A stretch of DNA of 64,000 bases from Pelagerythrobacter aerophilus. GTDB lineage: Bacteria; Pseudomonadota; Alphaproteobacteria; Sphingomonadales; Sphingomonadaceae. Numbering within the stretch: position 1 is the first letter of the stretch; each line of letters begins with the position of its first letter. The notes under the pieces are model-generated. The model was not told the origin of the DNA. It searched no databases and was given only the letters and a program-made list of their open reading frames with translations. The stretch is taken from the NCBI RefSeq assembly GCF_003581645.1, contig NZ_QXFK01000018.1:572050-636049 (forward strand). Direction: 5' to 3'. Made by a program: the position numbers and the translations under genes. This document shows positions 26,590 through 34,973 of this stretch, in pieces.

Positions 26590-26814
26590 ATGGCCATGTT
26601 GATGAATTCCGGCAGCAACGGCGAAGCGAAGCTCGCTTACGGCCCCAATGGCTTTCGCGTGATGCGCCCCGGTCAGCACGTGTTCTGCGCCGTCACGGGC
26701 GAGGCCATCCCGCTGGAGGAGCTGCGCTACTGGAGCGTCGACCGGCAGGAACCTTATGCCAGTGCCGAGATCGCCACGCGGCGCCTGACGCACGACTCGT
26801 CCTCGGGCGAATGA
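26590..26814 (+). CDS. DUF2093-family small protein
   Basis: This 74-residue protein belongs to an alphaproteobacterial family of unknown function. The conserved block is FRVMRPGQHVFCAVTGEAIPLEELRYWSVDRQEPYASAEIATRRL. There is no signal peptide or membrane segment. The stop overlaps the M23 peptidase start by four bases. The single cysteine in the FCAV motif is a conserved feature of the family as I remember it. Confidence 0.8.
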   Translation: MAMLMNSGSNGEAKLAYGPNGFRVMRPGQHVFCAVTGEAIPLEELRYWSVDRQEPYASAEIATRRLTHDSSSGE

Positions 26815-27749
26815 GCCGCGCGGCCTTTTCCCTTCGCGCGCTGACCGGCCTTGCAGCCACCGCCGCGCTCGCGAGCTGCATTCCATCGCCCGAGGTTCCG
26901 GACGCCGTGGTCCAGCCGATCCCGGCACCCGTGCCGAGCCCGACGCCAAGTCCCATGCCCAGCCCCACCCCCACTCCGCTGCCCGGCCCGACGACCTTTC
27001 TCTTCCAGGGCGAGGCGACGCAGGGCGGCTGGATCCGTGGGCAGGCCCCGGCCGGAACGGTCTCCGCGCGCCTCGGCGAGCAGGAGCTTGCGCTCGACGC
27101 CGAGGGCCGCTTCTTCGCCGCCTTCGACCGCGATGCTGAACCGTCGGCCAGGCTCGTCGCCACCCTCTCCAACGGACGCACGATCGAGAGCCCGATCACC
27201 GTCAGCCCGCGTGACTGGAACATCGAGCACGTGAACGTCGCACGCCGGTCCGGCGGGGCGAGCGAGGCGTTCATGAAGATCCGGCGGCCGGAGCTGGAGC
27301 AGATCTACGCCGCGCGCGAGATCGAATCGGATATCGACGGCTGGCGGCAGGATTTCATCTGGCCGGTGACCGGACGAATTTCCGGCCGCTTCGGCTCGCA
27401 GCGCGTCTACCGCGGCGAACCGGGCGCCTATCACTCGGGCCTCGACATCGCGACGGGCGAGAGCGGCACGCCGTTCGTCGCGCCCGCCGACGGTGTGGTG
27501 GTGCTCGCGACCGACCAGCCCTTCAGTCTCGAGGGCAACCTGCTGATTATCGACCATGGGCAGGGGCTCAATAGCGCCTTCCTCCACCTCTCGCGGATCG
27601 CCGTGAAGGAAGGCCAGGTCGTGCGCCGGGGGCAGTACATCGGCAACATCGGCTCCAGCGGCCGCGCGACCGGGCCACATCTGCACTGGAGCCTCAAGTG
27701 GCGCGACGCGCGTCTCGACCCGCTGCTTTTCCTCGGCCCGATGCCGTGA
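26811..27749 (+). CDS. M23 (LytM-type) peptidoglycan endopeptidase, secreted
   Basis: This 312-residue protein has a signal/lipoprotein-like start (AATAALASCIPSPEV), a proline-rich spacer at about residues 33-62 (PAPVPSPTPSPMPSPTPTP) and a C-terminal LytM domain. Zinc-ligand motifs are present: H and D of YHSGLDIATG and the HLHW of ATGPHLHWSLKWRD. The spacer probably lets the enzyme reach across the periplasm. It is expected to cut peptide cross-links in peptidoglycan or to act as an activator of amidases. Confidence 0.9.
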   Translation: MSRAAFSLRALTGLAATAALASCIPSPEVPDAVVQPIPAPVPSPTPSPMPSPTPTPLPGPTTFLFQGEATQGGWIRGQAPAGTVSARLGEQELALDAEGRFFAAFDRDAEPSARLVATLSNGRTIESPITVSPRDWNIEHVNVARRSGGASEAFMKIRRPELEQIYAAREIESDIDGWRQDFIWPVTGRISGRFGSQRVYRGEPGAYHSGLDIATGESGTPFVAPADGVVVLATDQPFSLEGNLLIIDHGQGLNSAFLHLSRIAVKEGQVVRRGQYIGNIGSSGRATGPHLHWSLKWRDARLDPLLFLGPMP

Positions 27750-27789
27750 CCGCTTGACCGGCCGGCGAGGAACGGCGACCCGCACGGCC

Positions 27790-28761
27790 ATGCGCCGCCC
27801 CACGCGAATCCGGCTCCTCGCGATCCTCGCGGTCGTGGTGCTCGCAGCGCCCGGTACGTGGCTGCGCACGGTGCCGGTGCAGGACTTGCGGCCCATCCTC
27901 GAAATCACGCCTGTCGAGGTCGACCAATCCCGCATCGGCGAATTCGCGATCGAAGGGGTGTGGGAACTGCGCAGCGCGAACAGCCACTTCGGCGGTTATT
28001 CCGCCCTGCTCGCCCTGCCGGACGGGCGCCTTCTCGCCGCCAGCGACCGCGGGCGTTTCCTGCGCTTCGCCCCGCCCGGCGCCGCCCCGCAGCCGCCCGA
28101 ATTCGGGGCGATCGGCGGTGAGGCTACCGAGAACAAGCACGCCGTGGACGCCGAAGCGCTGGCCAGCGACCCGGCGGCGGACCACATCTGGGTCGCATAC
28201 GAAGGGCGCAATTCGATCGTCCGCTTCGGCCGGGAGCTGGTCGAGGGCGAGTCGATCTCTCCGCCGGCGATGGAAGGCTGGTCGAGCAACAGCGGCCCCG
28301 AGGCGCTGGCGCGGCTATCGGACGGGCGCTTCCTCGTTCTGCAGGAGGGGCGTTCCGACTGGTCGGAGCGGAGCCATGAGGGGCTGCTGTTTCCCGGCGA
28401 TCCCGTTGAAGGCGCCGCTCCGGTCGAATTCCGCTACGCGCCCCCGGCAGGCTACCGCCCGGTGGATGCCACGCCGCTGCCTGACGGCCGGGTGCTGATC
28501 CTCCACCGGGCGGTCACGCTAGGGTTGCCCTATGCCTTCGCCGTGCGCATCGCGGTGGCGGATCCGGACGAGATCCGCGCCGACAAGGTCTGGCGCGGGC
28601 GCGACATCGGCGCGATCGCGGCCCCGCTGCCGGCCGATAACTTCGAAGGAATCGCCGCCGTCCCTCGCCCCGACGGATCGGTGACCGTGTGGCTCATCAG
28701 CGACGACAACACCGCCGTGCTCCAGCGCACGCTTCTCTATCGGCTGCGCTGGACGCCCTGA
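27790..28761 (+). CDS. Esterase-like/phytase-like secreted beta-propeller protein
   Basis: This 323-residue protein has an N-terminal hydrophobic segment (IRLLAILAVVVLAAPGTWL) and repeated beta-propeller motifs: FGGYSALLALPDGRLLAASDRGRFLRF, HAVDAEALASDPAADHIWVAYEGRNSIVRF, and NFEGIAAVPRPDGSVTVWLISDDN. This fits the esterase-like activity of phytase domain family. The ATG at 27790 was preferred over a TTG 12 codons upstream because it begins the signal sequence. The substrate is not known. Confidence 0.75.
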   Translation: MRRPTRIRLLAILAVVVLAAPGTWLRTVPVQDLRPILEITPVEVDQSRIGEFAIEGVWELRSANSHFGGYSALLALPDGRLLAASDRGRFLRFAPPGAAPQPPEFGAIGGEATENKHAVDAEALASDPAADHIWVAYEGRNSIVRFGRELVEGESISPPAMEGWSSNSGPEALARLSDGRFLVLQEGRSDWSERSHEGLLFPGDPVEGAAPVEFRYAPPAGYRPVDATPLPDGRVLILHRAVTLGLPYAFAVRIAVADPDEIRADKVWRGRDIGAIAAPLPADNFEGIAAVPRPDGSVTVWLISDDNTAVLQRTLLYRLRWTP

Positions 28762-28775
28762 CGCCGGACACAGCG

Positions 28776-28808
28776 AAAGGGCGCGCGAATCACTTCGCAC
28801 GCCCTTTT
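28776..28808. terminator. Hairpin terminator between convergent genes
   Basis: AAAGGGCG..GCGAA, a TCAC loop, then TTCGC..CGCCCTTTT forms a stem of about 13 bp with a single bulge. The T-run on the plus strand ends the phytase-like gene. The complementary A-run gives a shorter T-run for rpmB transcripts on the minus strand, so it may work both ways. Confidence 0.8.
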
Positions 28809-28849
28809 CGAAATCCTGCTCGCGAGGGTGCCCGCAGGCGCCGCGCGGA

Positions 28850-29137
28850 TCAGGCGGCGGTCTGCGCCTTCTTGAGCTCGCGCTTCACCTTAAGCGCGCG
28901 CGCGCTGAGCTTCTCATCGCCGGTCTTGAGCAGCCAGTTGTCGAGGCCGCCGTTGTGCTCCACCGAGCGCAGACCGTGGGTCGAGACGCGGAACTTGAAG
29001 CTGCGGTCCAGCTTCTCGCTCATCAGCGTGACGTGCTGCAGGTTCGGCAGGAAGACACGCTTGGTCTTGTTGTTGGCGTGGCTCACGTTGTGGCCGACCT
29101 GGCGGCCCTTGCCGGTCAGTTCGCAGATGCGCGACAT
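28850..29137 (-). CDS. rpmB: 50S ribosomal protein L28
   Basis: This 95-residue ribosomal protein starts [36 protein letters not shown] and continues [30 protein letters not shown], both highly conserved. It lacks the CxxC zinc pairs of some L28 forms. The start was set at MSRICE; the ORF extends 14 codons further upstream without conservation. Confidence 0.98.
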   Translation of the reverse strand: MSRICELTGKGRQVGHNVSHANNKTKRVFLPNLQHVTLMSEKLDRSFKFRVSTHGLRSVEHNGGLDNWLLKTGDEKLSARALKVKRELKKAQTAA

Positions 29138-29269
29138 GGGAAAATCTCTCGTTCGTGATCTGATGGGACTGTAGGCCATGCCCGTCCCGGAAAGCGGCGC
29201 GCTTAGCGGGGCCTATGCGAATCGTCAAGCGCGTTGCGCCCGGTGCGGGGTGCGGCTAGCCCCCATGCC

Positions 29270-29725
29270 ATGAGCCGCTGGCCGATCCCCGACCCCATGC
29301 AACGCGCGCTGGCCCTCGCGCAAGAGGCCGCAGATGCCGGCGAAGTGCCGATCGGGGCGGTCGTGGTGCGGGATGGCGCGATCGTCGGCGAGGGCCGCAA
29401 CGCCCCGCGCGCGGCGCACGACCCGACCGCCCATGCCGAGATCGCCGCGATCCGCGCCGCCGCCTCAGCCCTGGGCGACGAACGCCTGGCCGGCTGCGAA
29501 CTGTGGGTCACGCTCGAGCCCTGTGCGATGTGCGCCGGTGCGATCGTCCACGCCCGCATTGCCCGCCTTTACTACGCCGCGCCCGATCCCAAGGGAGGCG
29601 CGGTCGAACATGGCGCGCGCGTGTTCGACCACCCGCAGAGCCTGCACCGGCCGGAGGTCTATTCGGGCATGGGCGAAGCCGAGGCGGCCAACCTGCTGCG
29701 CGCCTTCTTCCGCGAGCGGCGGTAG
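29270..29725 (+). CDS. tadA: tRNA-specific adenosine-34 deaminase TadA
   Basis: This 151-residue cytidine/deoxycytidylate-deaminase-fold enzyme converts A34 to inosine in tRNA-Arg. Zinc and catalytic residues are visible in DPTAHAEIAAIRAAA (H and E) and in WVTLEPCAMCAGAIVHARI (PCxxC). GEVPIGAVVVRDG is the usual start of the fold. It begins at MSRWPIPDPM; the ORF is open for 12 codons upstream. Confidence 0.95.
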   Translation: MSRWPIPDPMQRALALAQEAADAGEVPIGAVVVRDGAIVGEGRNAPRAAHDPTAHAEIAAIRAAASALGDERLAGCELWVTLEPCAMCAGAIVHARIARLYYAAPDPKGGAVEHGARVFDHPQSLHRPEVYSGMGEAEAANLLRAFFRERR

Positions 29726-29733
29726 CCGCCGCC

Positions 29734-30444
29734 CTACAATCCCCGCCAGATCTTCACCGGCGCCGAATCCCTCGCGCCATATCGCCGGGCGTCGCACTTC
29801 GTTGGCCGGAAGTCCCTGCCGTAGCAGAGCCGCAACTCCTCCAGCCAACCCCGCCGGTCGAGATGCACTCCCACCGCATCCGCCCGCCAGCCGCGGTTGG
29901 CGAGCAGGAACCGTTCGCGGATCGCACCTGCCGTCAGCCCCTCCTGCCGCGAGAGCCGGTCCATGTCGGGAAAGCGCAGGCTGTTCCACAGGATGCGGGT
30001 GACCTTGAAGTAGGTCTCGGGCTTCGCGACCATGCAACTGCCGTGCTTGGTCCACTGCCGCGCCGCGAGCGCGGCGGAGGGCATCATGCACAAGTTCCGC
30101 CGCACCTCTGCCGGCGACACGCGCCGCGCGGTTGGGCACCACTGCGGCCAGGTGCCGCGCCCCTCCGGCCACAACCCGTGAACCACGAACCCGAAGCGTC
30201 CGTTACGGCCCGAGCACTGCATTCGCTGCGCCGCCTGCCCTTCGCGCCCCTTGCAGAACTCGGGCGACCACGACAGCGCCAGCGTATATCCCCGCACCGG
30301 CACCTGCCGCACCGGCCCCTCCCGCGCGACCTCGGGCACCGAAACGCTGCGCGGCACCTGACATTGATAGGCCTGCGCATACGCCGGCGCGGCGATGGCC
30401 GTGGCCAGAAACCCGGCGACGGCGGCGACCCGACGCGAACTCAC
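29734..30444 (-). CDS. Secreted ribonuclease T2-family protein
   Basis: This 236-residue protein has a signal peptide (AAVAGFLATAIAAPAYA) and both catalytic segments of RNase T2: CAS-1 FVVHGLWPEG and CAS-2 QWTKHGSC, each with its histidine. Several cysteines could form disulfides. The GTG start at 30444 overlaps the stop of the membrane protein gene upstream (GTGA). Likely a periplasmic or secreted RNase that degrades external RNA; RNase I is the E. coli relative. Confidence 0.9.
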   Translation of the reverse strand: MSSRRVAAVAGFLATAIAAPAYAQAYQCQVPRSVSVPEVAREGPVRQVPVRGYTLALSWSPEFCKGREGQAAQRMQCSGRNGRFGFVVHGLWPEGRGTWPQWCPTARRVSPAEVRRNLCMMPSAALAARQWTKHGSCMVAKPETYFKVTRILWNSLRFPDMDRLSRQEGLTAGAIRERFLLANRGWRADAVGVHLDRRGWLEELRLCYGRDFRPTKCDARRYGARDSAPVKIWRGL

Positions 30445-30866
30445 TCGAACGTGGAGGAGTCGACTTCCTTTCGGTCGAGCCAGGCTTTCGCGTCCGGCCG
30501 GAAAAGGAAGTAGATCGCAGCCACCTGCATCACTGTGATCACGACTGATGCGATCATCGTGGCGCTCGGCATCTGGGCAAGCGATCCGGGGAGCATGATG
30601 ATTCCCAGGACGGTGAATGCGATGAGGATCCACTTCGCGATCTTGCTGCGCATGCGAGAGATGAAGAACCACAGCAGCAGGGTGATGAGCATACCGACGG
30701 CAAAAGTGCCGATGGCGAAACCCGCACCCAGCCCGACCTCGGCCACGGCCGGGTCGGATTGGAGAACTTCCATGGTATCGCCGAAACTGAAGGCGAAATT
30801 CACCGTCCCCAGAACGAGTGAGCCGAGCAGCAGGTAGTCGAACATCTTGATAGATTGCGGCCGCAT
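30441..30866 (-). CDS. Small integral membrane protein, unknown function
   Basis: This 141-residue protein has four predicted membrane helices (YLLLGSLVLGTVNFAF, GAGFAIGTFAVGMLITLLLWFFI, IAKWILIAFTVLGIIML, MIASVVITVMQVAAIYFLF) and a charged tail ending FRPDAKAWLDRKEVDSSTFE. The start has GGGGGG about six bases upstream. It is coupled by four bases to the RNase T2 gene. I do not recognise the family. Confidence 0.75.
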   Translation of the reverse strand: MRPQSIKMFDYLLLGSLVLGTVNFAFSFGDTMEVLQSDPAVAEVGLGAGFAIGTFAVGMLITLLLWFFISRMRSKIAKWILIAFTVLGIIMLPGSLAQMPSATMIASVVITVMQVAAIYFLFRPDAKAWLDRKEVDSSTFE

Positions 30867-30922
30867 ATTATCCCCCCTTGCGTCTTGCAGCGGCATCATA
30901 CGCATGGAAGCGCGAGGCGCAA

Positions 30923-31783
30923 TCAGATCGGAGTGAAATCGAGCCCGATGTCCGCCGCGGGCGCGCTCTGGGTCAGGCGGCCGACGGAGACGTAGTCGAC
31001 GCCCGTTGCAGCCTTGGCAGCGATGGTCGTCAGGTCGATGCCGCCGCTTGCCTCGGTCGGGACGCGGCCGGCGACAACGGCGACCGCCTCGCGCAGGGTC
31101 GCGGGGTCCATGTTGTCGAGCAGCAGGTGGTGCGCGCCTGCCTCCAGAGCGGGCTCGATCTGGTCGAGCCGGTCGACCTCGCAGATGATGGTCGCGACCC
31201 CGGCCTCGCGCGCGCGGCACACCGCCTCGGCGACGCCGCCGGCGACGAGGACGTGGTTGTCCTTGATCATCGCCGCGTCCCACAGCCCCATGCGGTGGTT
31301 CTGCGCACCGCCCGCGCGGGTGGCGTATTTCTCCAGATGGCGCAGGCCGGGGATCGTCTTGCGGGTGTCGAGCAGCACGCAGCGTGCATCGCCCATCGCA
31401 TCGACATAGGCGTGCGTCATCGTCGCGATGCCCGAGAGGTGCTGCACGGTATTGAGCGCGCTGCGCTCCGCCGTGAGCATGGCCCGCGCCTTGCCCGAAA
31501 GGCGCATGAGGTCGGTGCCCGCGGGCACCCGCGCGCCCTCTTCCGCCAGCACCTCGATCTCGATCTCCGGATCGAGCGCGCGGAAGAAAGCCGCGGCGAT
31601 CGGCAAGCCCGCCACCACGATCGCGTCGCGCGTATCCATCACCCCGGAAAAGCGCGCCGCGGCGGGGATCACGCTCTCGCTCGTGACGTCGCGTCCGCCG
31701 CCGGGCAAGCCCTCGCCCAGATCCTCCGCCAGCGTGTCGCGCACGAAGCGCCCCAAGTCGAAACCTTCGATCCGGAACGTCAT
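30923..31783 (-). CDS. nadC: Nicotinate-nucleotide pyrophosphorylase NadC
   Basis: This 286-residue enzyme makes nicotinate mononucleotide from quinolinate in NAD synthesis. Seen are RDTLAEDLGEGLPGGGRDVTSESVIP, LSGKARAMLTAERSALNTVQHLSGIATMTHAYVDA, the DTRKTIPGLRHLEKYATRAGGAQNHRMGLWDAAMIKDNH block that binds both substrates, and a C-terminal EASGGIDLTTIAAKAATGVDYVSVGRLTQS. The start at MTFRIEGF removes 144 non-conserved upstream codons. nadA and nadB are not in the window. Confidence 0.97.
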   Translation of the reverse strand: MTFRIEGFDLGRFVRDTLAEDLGEGLPGGGRDVTSESVIPAAARFSGVMDTRDAIVVAGLPIAAAFFRALDPEIEIEVLAEEGARVPAGTDLMRLSGKARAMLTAERSALNTVQHLSGIATMTHAYVDAMGDARCVLLDTRKTIPGLRHLEKYATRAGGAQNHRMGLWDAAMIKDNHVLVAGGVAEAVCRAREAGVATIICEVDRLDQIEPALEAGAHHLLLDNMDPATLREAVAVVAGRVPTEASGGIDLTTIAAKAATGVDYVSVGRLTQSAPAADIGLDFTPI

Positions 31784-31871
31784 GCCTTCTCCGTCGTAGC
31801 TCGCCCGCTCGTTACGAACCGACGCCGCGGAATGCCAGGACATTCCGCGGCCGAAATATCCGCCCGCGCCG

Positions 31872-34049
31872 TCAGTTCGCCGCCGCGGCGGGCCGCTCCC
31901 AGCCCTCGCGATAGCGGGCGAACCAGGCGAGGATGGCCGAGGCCTTGGCGGCCGATTGCGAGGGGCGCGCGGCGATGCCGCCGTGGCTGGCGCCGGGCAC
32001 CTTGACCAGCGCCGTCGGTACGCCGCGCAGGCGCAGCGCCGTGTAGTACTGCTCGGATTCACTGACCGGCGTGCGGTAGTCCTCGCTACCGACCACGACC
32101 AGCGTCGGCGTCTCGACGTTGCCGACCAGCGACAGTGGCGAGAGCTTCCAATAGGTGTCCGGATCTTCCCACGGCTGGGCGCCGAGCCAGTAGCGGCCGA
32201 AGAACGCCGGGCCATCGGCGGTGAGCGCCTGCGTCGTCCAGTTGATCACCGGCTTCTGCGTGACCGCCGCCTTGAAGCGGTCGGTCTTGCCGACGATCCA
32301 GCTCGTCAGCACGCCGCCGCCCGAGCCCCCGGTGACGAACAATGCGTCGGGATCGGCGATGCCCAGCGCTATCGCCTGGTCGACGATGCTCATCAGGTCG
32401 AAGTAGTCGTTGCCGGGATAGGCCTTGTCGATCTGGTTGGCGAAGGCTTCTCCGTAGCTGGTCGAGCCGCGCGGGTTGGCCGAAAGCACGGCATAGCCGG
32501 CGGCGGCATAGAGCTGGTTGTCGGTCGAGAAATGCGGGCCGTAAGCGGCGAAGGGGCCGCCGTGGATTTCCAGGATCAGCGGCACGCGCTGCCCTTCGAC
32601 ATAGCCGGGCGGCAGAGTCAGCCAGCCGTCGATCTCAAGCCCGTCGTGGCTCGATGCGGCGGTGATCTTGCGCACTTCGCCGAGCGCCTTCACTGCGCGC
32701 AGCGAACGGTTGAGGTCGGTCAGCATGCGCCCCTTGCCGCCGCGGGCGATCTGCACTTCCGCGGGGCGTGTCGGGGTTCCGCCGGTGAAGGCGATGCTGT
32801 CGTCCGCGGCGACCGAGAAGCTGCCGCCGGTGTAGGGGCGGTCGAACCCGCCGCCCGACAGCCCCTCGGCCACGTCGCGAACCGATCCGTCGAGACCCAC
32901 GCGCGTGACCTTGGTCTCGCCCCGCTCGTCGTACTGAACGTAGATGCCGCGGCCGTCGGCGTCCCAGGCGATGCTGGCGGCGCTGAAGTCCCAGTCGGCG
33001 GTCAGGTTGCGGCGGCCCGAACCGTCGCGGTTCATGACGTAGAGGTTGCTGTTCTCATAGGCGCGTAGCGCGTCGTCGAAGCCGAGGTAGGCGATCAGCT
33101 TCCCGTCGGGCGAGGCGAGCGGGCTGCCGTCGGGACCGTCGCGATCGGTCAGCCGGGTGAGGCCGCCGGTCGCCACGTCGAGCGCGTAGATCTCGCCTTC
33201 CAGCGGATCGGTCTGCCAGGCGGCATTGCGGTTGGCGCCGAAGTAGAGCGTGCTGCCGTCGGGCGACCAGCTCAGCGGTCCGCCGTCGTGGTAACGGCCG
33301 AAAGTGAGCTGGCGCGGCGCGCCGCCGGTGGCGGGGACGACGAAGACTTTCTCGAAGCCCGGCTCGATATAGCCCTGCCCGTCGGCACGGTAGGTCAGAA
33401 GGTCGTGGACCTCGAGCGGTTCGGCCCATTCGGCGCCTTCGGGCTTGTCCACCGGCGCCGCGCCGAGCTTCGGCCCCTCCTGCTTGACCAGCATGGTGTA
33501 GGCGATCGAGCGGCCGTCGGGCGACCAGGTCAGGTTCGACGGGCTCGTGGGCAGACCGGTGAGGCGCACCGCCTCCCCGCCCTGCATCCAGCGCACCCAG
33601 AGCTGCGGACTGCCGCCTTCGGTCGATGCATAGGCGAGGCGGTCCCCGTCGGGCGACCAGCGGGGCGAAAAGGCATCGCCTCCGCGGCCGGCGATCGGCA
33701 CTTCCTCCCCGGTGCGGGTGTCGATCAGCCAGATCGTGCTCACCGTCCGGTCGGACATGATGTCGTTCGAGCGGCGGACATAGGCGATGTGGCGCCCGTC
33801 GGGGCTGATCTGCGGATCGGCGGCGATGGCGAGGTCGAACAGGTCCGCGCCGGTGAAGCGCCGCTCGGGCCCGCTGCGGTCGGTGCCCACGGCGGAACCC
33901 GACATGGCCGCGTCAGGGCGCTGCTCCGCCGAGCTCTCGGAAGCGGAGGCTTCCTGCGGTTCCTGCGGCTCCTGCGGCTCCTGCGCCAATCCGGCTTGCG
34001 CCTGAAACACCAGAAGGCTCGCGCCCAGAACCGCCAGTTTGCGCATCAT
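31872..34049 (-). CDS. Secreted S9-family prolyl oligopeptidase/dipeptidyl peptidase
   Basis: This 725-residue serine peptidase has a signal peptide (MMRKLAVLGASLLVFQAQAGLAQ), a short spacer with tandem EPQ repeats, a beta-propeller with TolB-like repeats (ISPDGRHIAYVRRSND, PRWSPDGDRLAYAS, LTWSPDGRSIAY) and a C-terminal hydrolase domain. The catalytic serine is in VTGGSGGGVLTSW, the aspartate in VVVGSEDYRTPVSES and the histidine in GASHGGI. Two adjacent ATGs (34049 and 34046) are possible starts. Likely periplasmic peptide degradation. Confidence 0.9.
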   Translation of the reverse strand: MMRKLAVLGASLLVFQAQAGLAQEPQEPQEPQEASASESSAEQRPDAAMSGSAVGTDRSGPERRFTGADLFDLAIAADPQISPDGRHIAYVRRSNDIMSDRTVSTIWLIDTRTGEEVPIAGRGGDAFSPRWSPDGDRLAYASTEGGSPQLWVRWMQGGEAVRLTGLPTSPSNLTWSPDGRSIAYTMLVKQEGPKLGAAPVDKPEGAEWAEPLEVHDLLTYRADGQGYIEPGFEKVFVVPATGGAPRQLTFGRYHDGGPLSWSPDGSTLYFGANRNAAWQTDPLEGEIYALDVATGGLTRLTDRDGPDGSPLASPDGKLIAYLGFDDALRAYENSNLYVMNRDGSGRRNLTADWDFSAASIAWDADGRGIYVQYDERGETKVTRVGLDGSVRDVAEGLSGGGFDRPYTGGSFSVAADDSIAFTGGTPTRPAEVQIARGGKGRMLTDLNRSLRAVKALGEVRKITAASSHDGLEIDGWLTLPPGYVEGQRVPLILEIHGGPFAAYGPHFSTDNQLYAAAGYAVLSANPRGSTSYGEAFANQIDKAYPGNDYFDLMSIVDQAIALGIADPDALFVTGGSGGGVLTSWIVGKTDRFKAAVTQKPVINWTTQALTADGPAFFGRYWLGAQPWEDPDTYWKLSPLSLVGNVETPTLVVVGSEDYRTPVSESEQYYTALRLRGVPTALVKVPGASHGGIAARPSQSAAKASAILAWFARYREGWERPAAAAN

Positions 34050-34106
34050 AGAAGTCCCCTCGTCCAATCTCTGAACGCGGGACCCTAGCGGCACCGAAGC
34101 GGCTTG

Positions 34107-34973
34107 TCAGCGCACCAACAGCACCGGCGCCTTCACTGTGCGGATCATCGCTGTCGTCGTGCTGCCGACGATCATCGTCCTGATCGGCGAATGGCCGTAG
34201 GCGCCCATCATCAGCAGCGCGCCCTCGATGCCGGCGACGATCTCCCCGATCGCCTGCTCGGCCTTGCCGCGTTCGACCAACGTTTCCACGGACCGTCCGC
34301 CGGCGATCGACGCGGCCGCGCGTTCGAGCTGGTCCCGGTCGCCTTCTCCGCGCGCCTCGGCCATGACCATGGTCACCGGCAGCGCGGCGAACAGCGGCGA
34401 GTTCGCCAGACGCTCCAGCGCGCGCCCGGCGGCGGGGCTGCCGTCGTAGGCGAGCACCACGTGCCGCGGTTCATGGAATGCGCGAGCGGCGACCAGCACC
34501 GGCTTGCTGCTCGCGCGTACGACGCGCTCGATCTTCGACCCGATATGATCGCTGGCGAACTCGTGGCTCGCGCCCCGCTTGCCGATGACCACGACCCGCG
34601 CCTCCTGCTCGCGTTCGAGGATCGTCTCGACGATCCCGCCATGGCGGTGCAGCGGGACGACGTTCGCCGCGCCCGCCTCGCGCAGCAGCGCCTCGGCAGT
34701 GGCAAGGAGGGCGCGCCCCTTCTCGATCTCCGCCCGCGCATCGGCTTCGGACAAGCGGACGAGCTCTTCCATCAGCTCGCTCTTGACCCCGAGCCCGATC
34801 GAACCGGACAGGTCGCGCCGCGCGGTGACTGGATCGCTCCGCTGCACGACATGGAGCAGTTCGATCGGCAGCTCCAGCCGCGCCGCGGCCCACGCGGCAA
34901 GGCGGCAGACGCTTTCGGTGTAGGCGGACGCGTCGATCGCGGCGAGCACCCGTTCCATCGCTTTCTCTCCCAT
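34107..34973 (-). CDS. Universal stress protein with two UspA domains
   Basis: This 288-residue protein has a tandem UspA fold. The first domain starts MERVLAAIDASAYTESVCRLAAWAAARL and ends VVVIGKRGASHEFASDHIGSKIERVVRASSKPVLV. The second has HVVLAYDGSPAAGRALERL and ends LLMMGAYGHSPIRTMIVGSTTTAMIRTVKAPVLLVR, with the GxxGxxxxGS-type nucleotide-binding pattern. The ATG overlaps the SulP transporter stop (TGATG); a second in-frame ATG five codons later also has a ribosome-binding site. Co-expression with the transporter suggests it modulates it. Confidence 0.88.
   Translation of the reverse strand: MGEKAMERVLAAIDASAYTESVCRLAAWAAARLELPIELLHVVQRSDPVTARRDLSGSIGLGVKSELMEELVRLSEADARAEIEKGRALLATAEALLREAGAANVVPLHRHGGIVETILEREQEARVVVIGKRGASHEFASDHIGSKIERVVRASSKPVLVAARAFHEPRHVVLAYDGSPAAGRALERLANSPLFAALPVTMVMAEARGEGDRDQLERAAASIAGGRSVETLVERGKAEQAIGEIVAGIEGALLMMGAYGHSPIRTMIVGSTTTAMIRTVKAPVLLVR

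Noticed and set aside
31784..32215. N-terminal extension of nadC by 144 codons
   Set aside because: The extra part is antisense to the S9 peptidase gene and not conserved; the family start fits MTFRIEGF.
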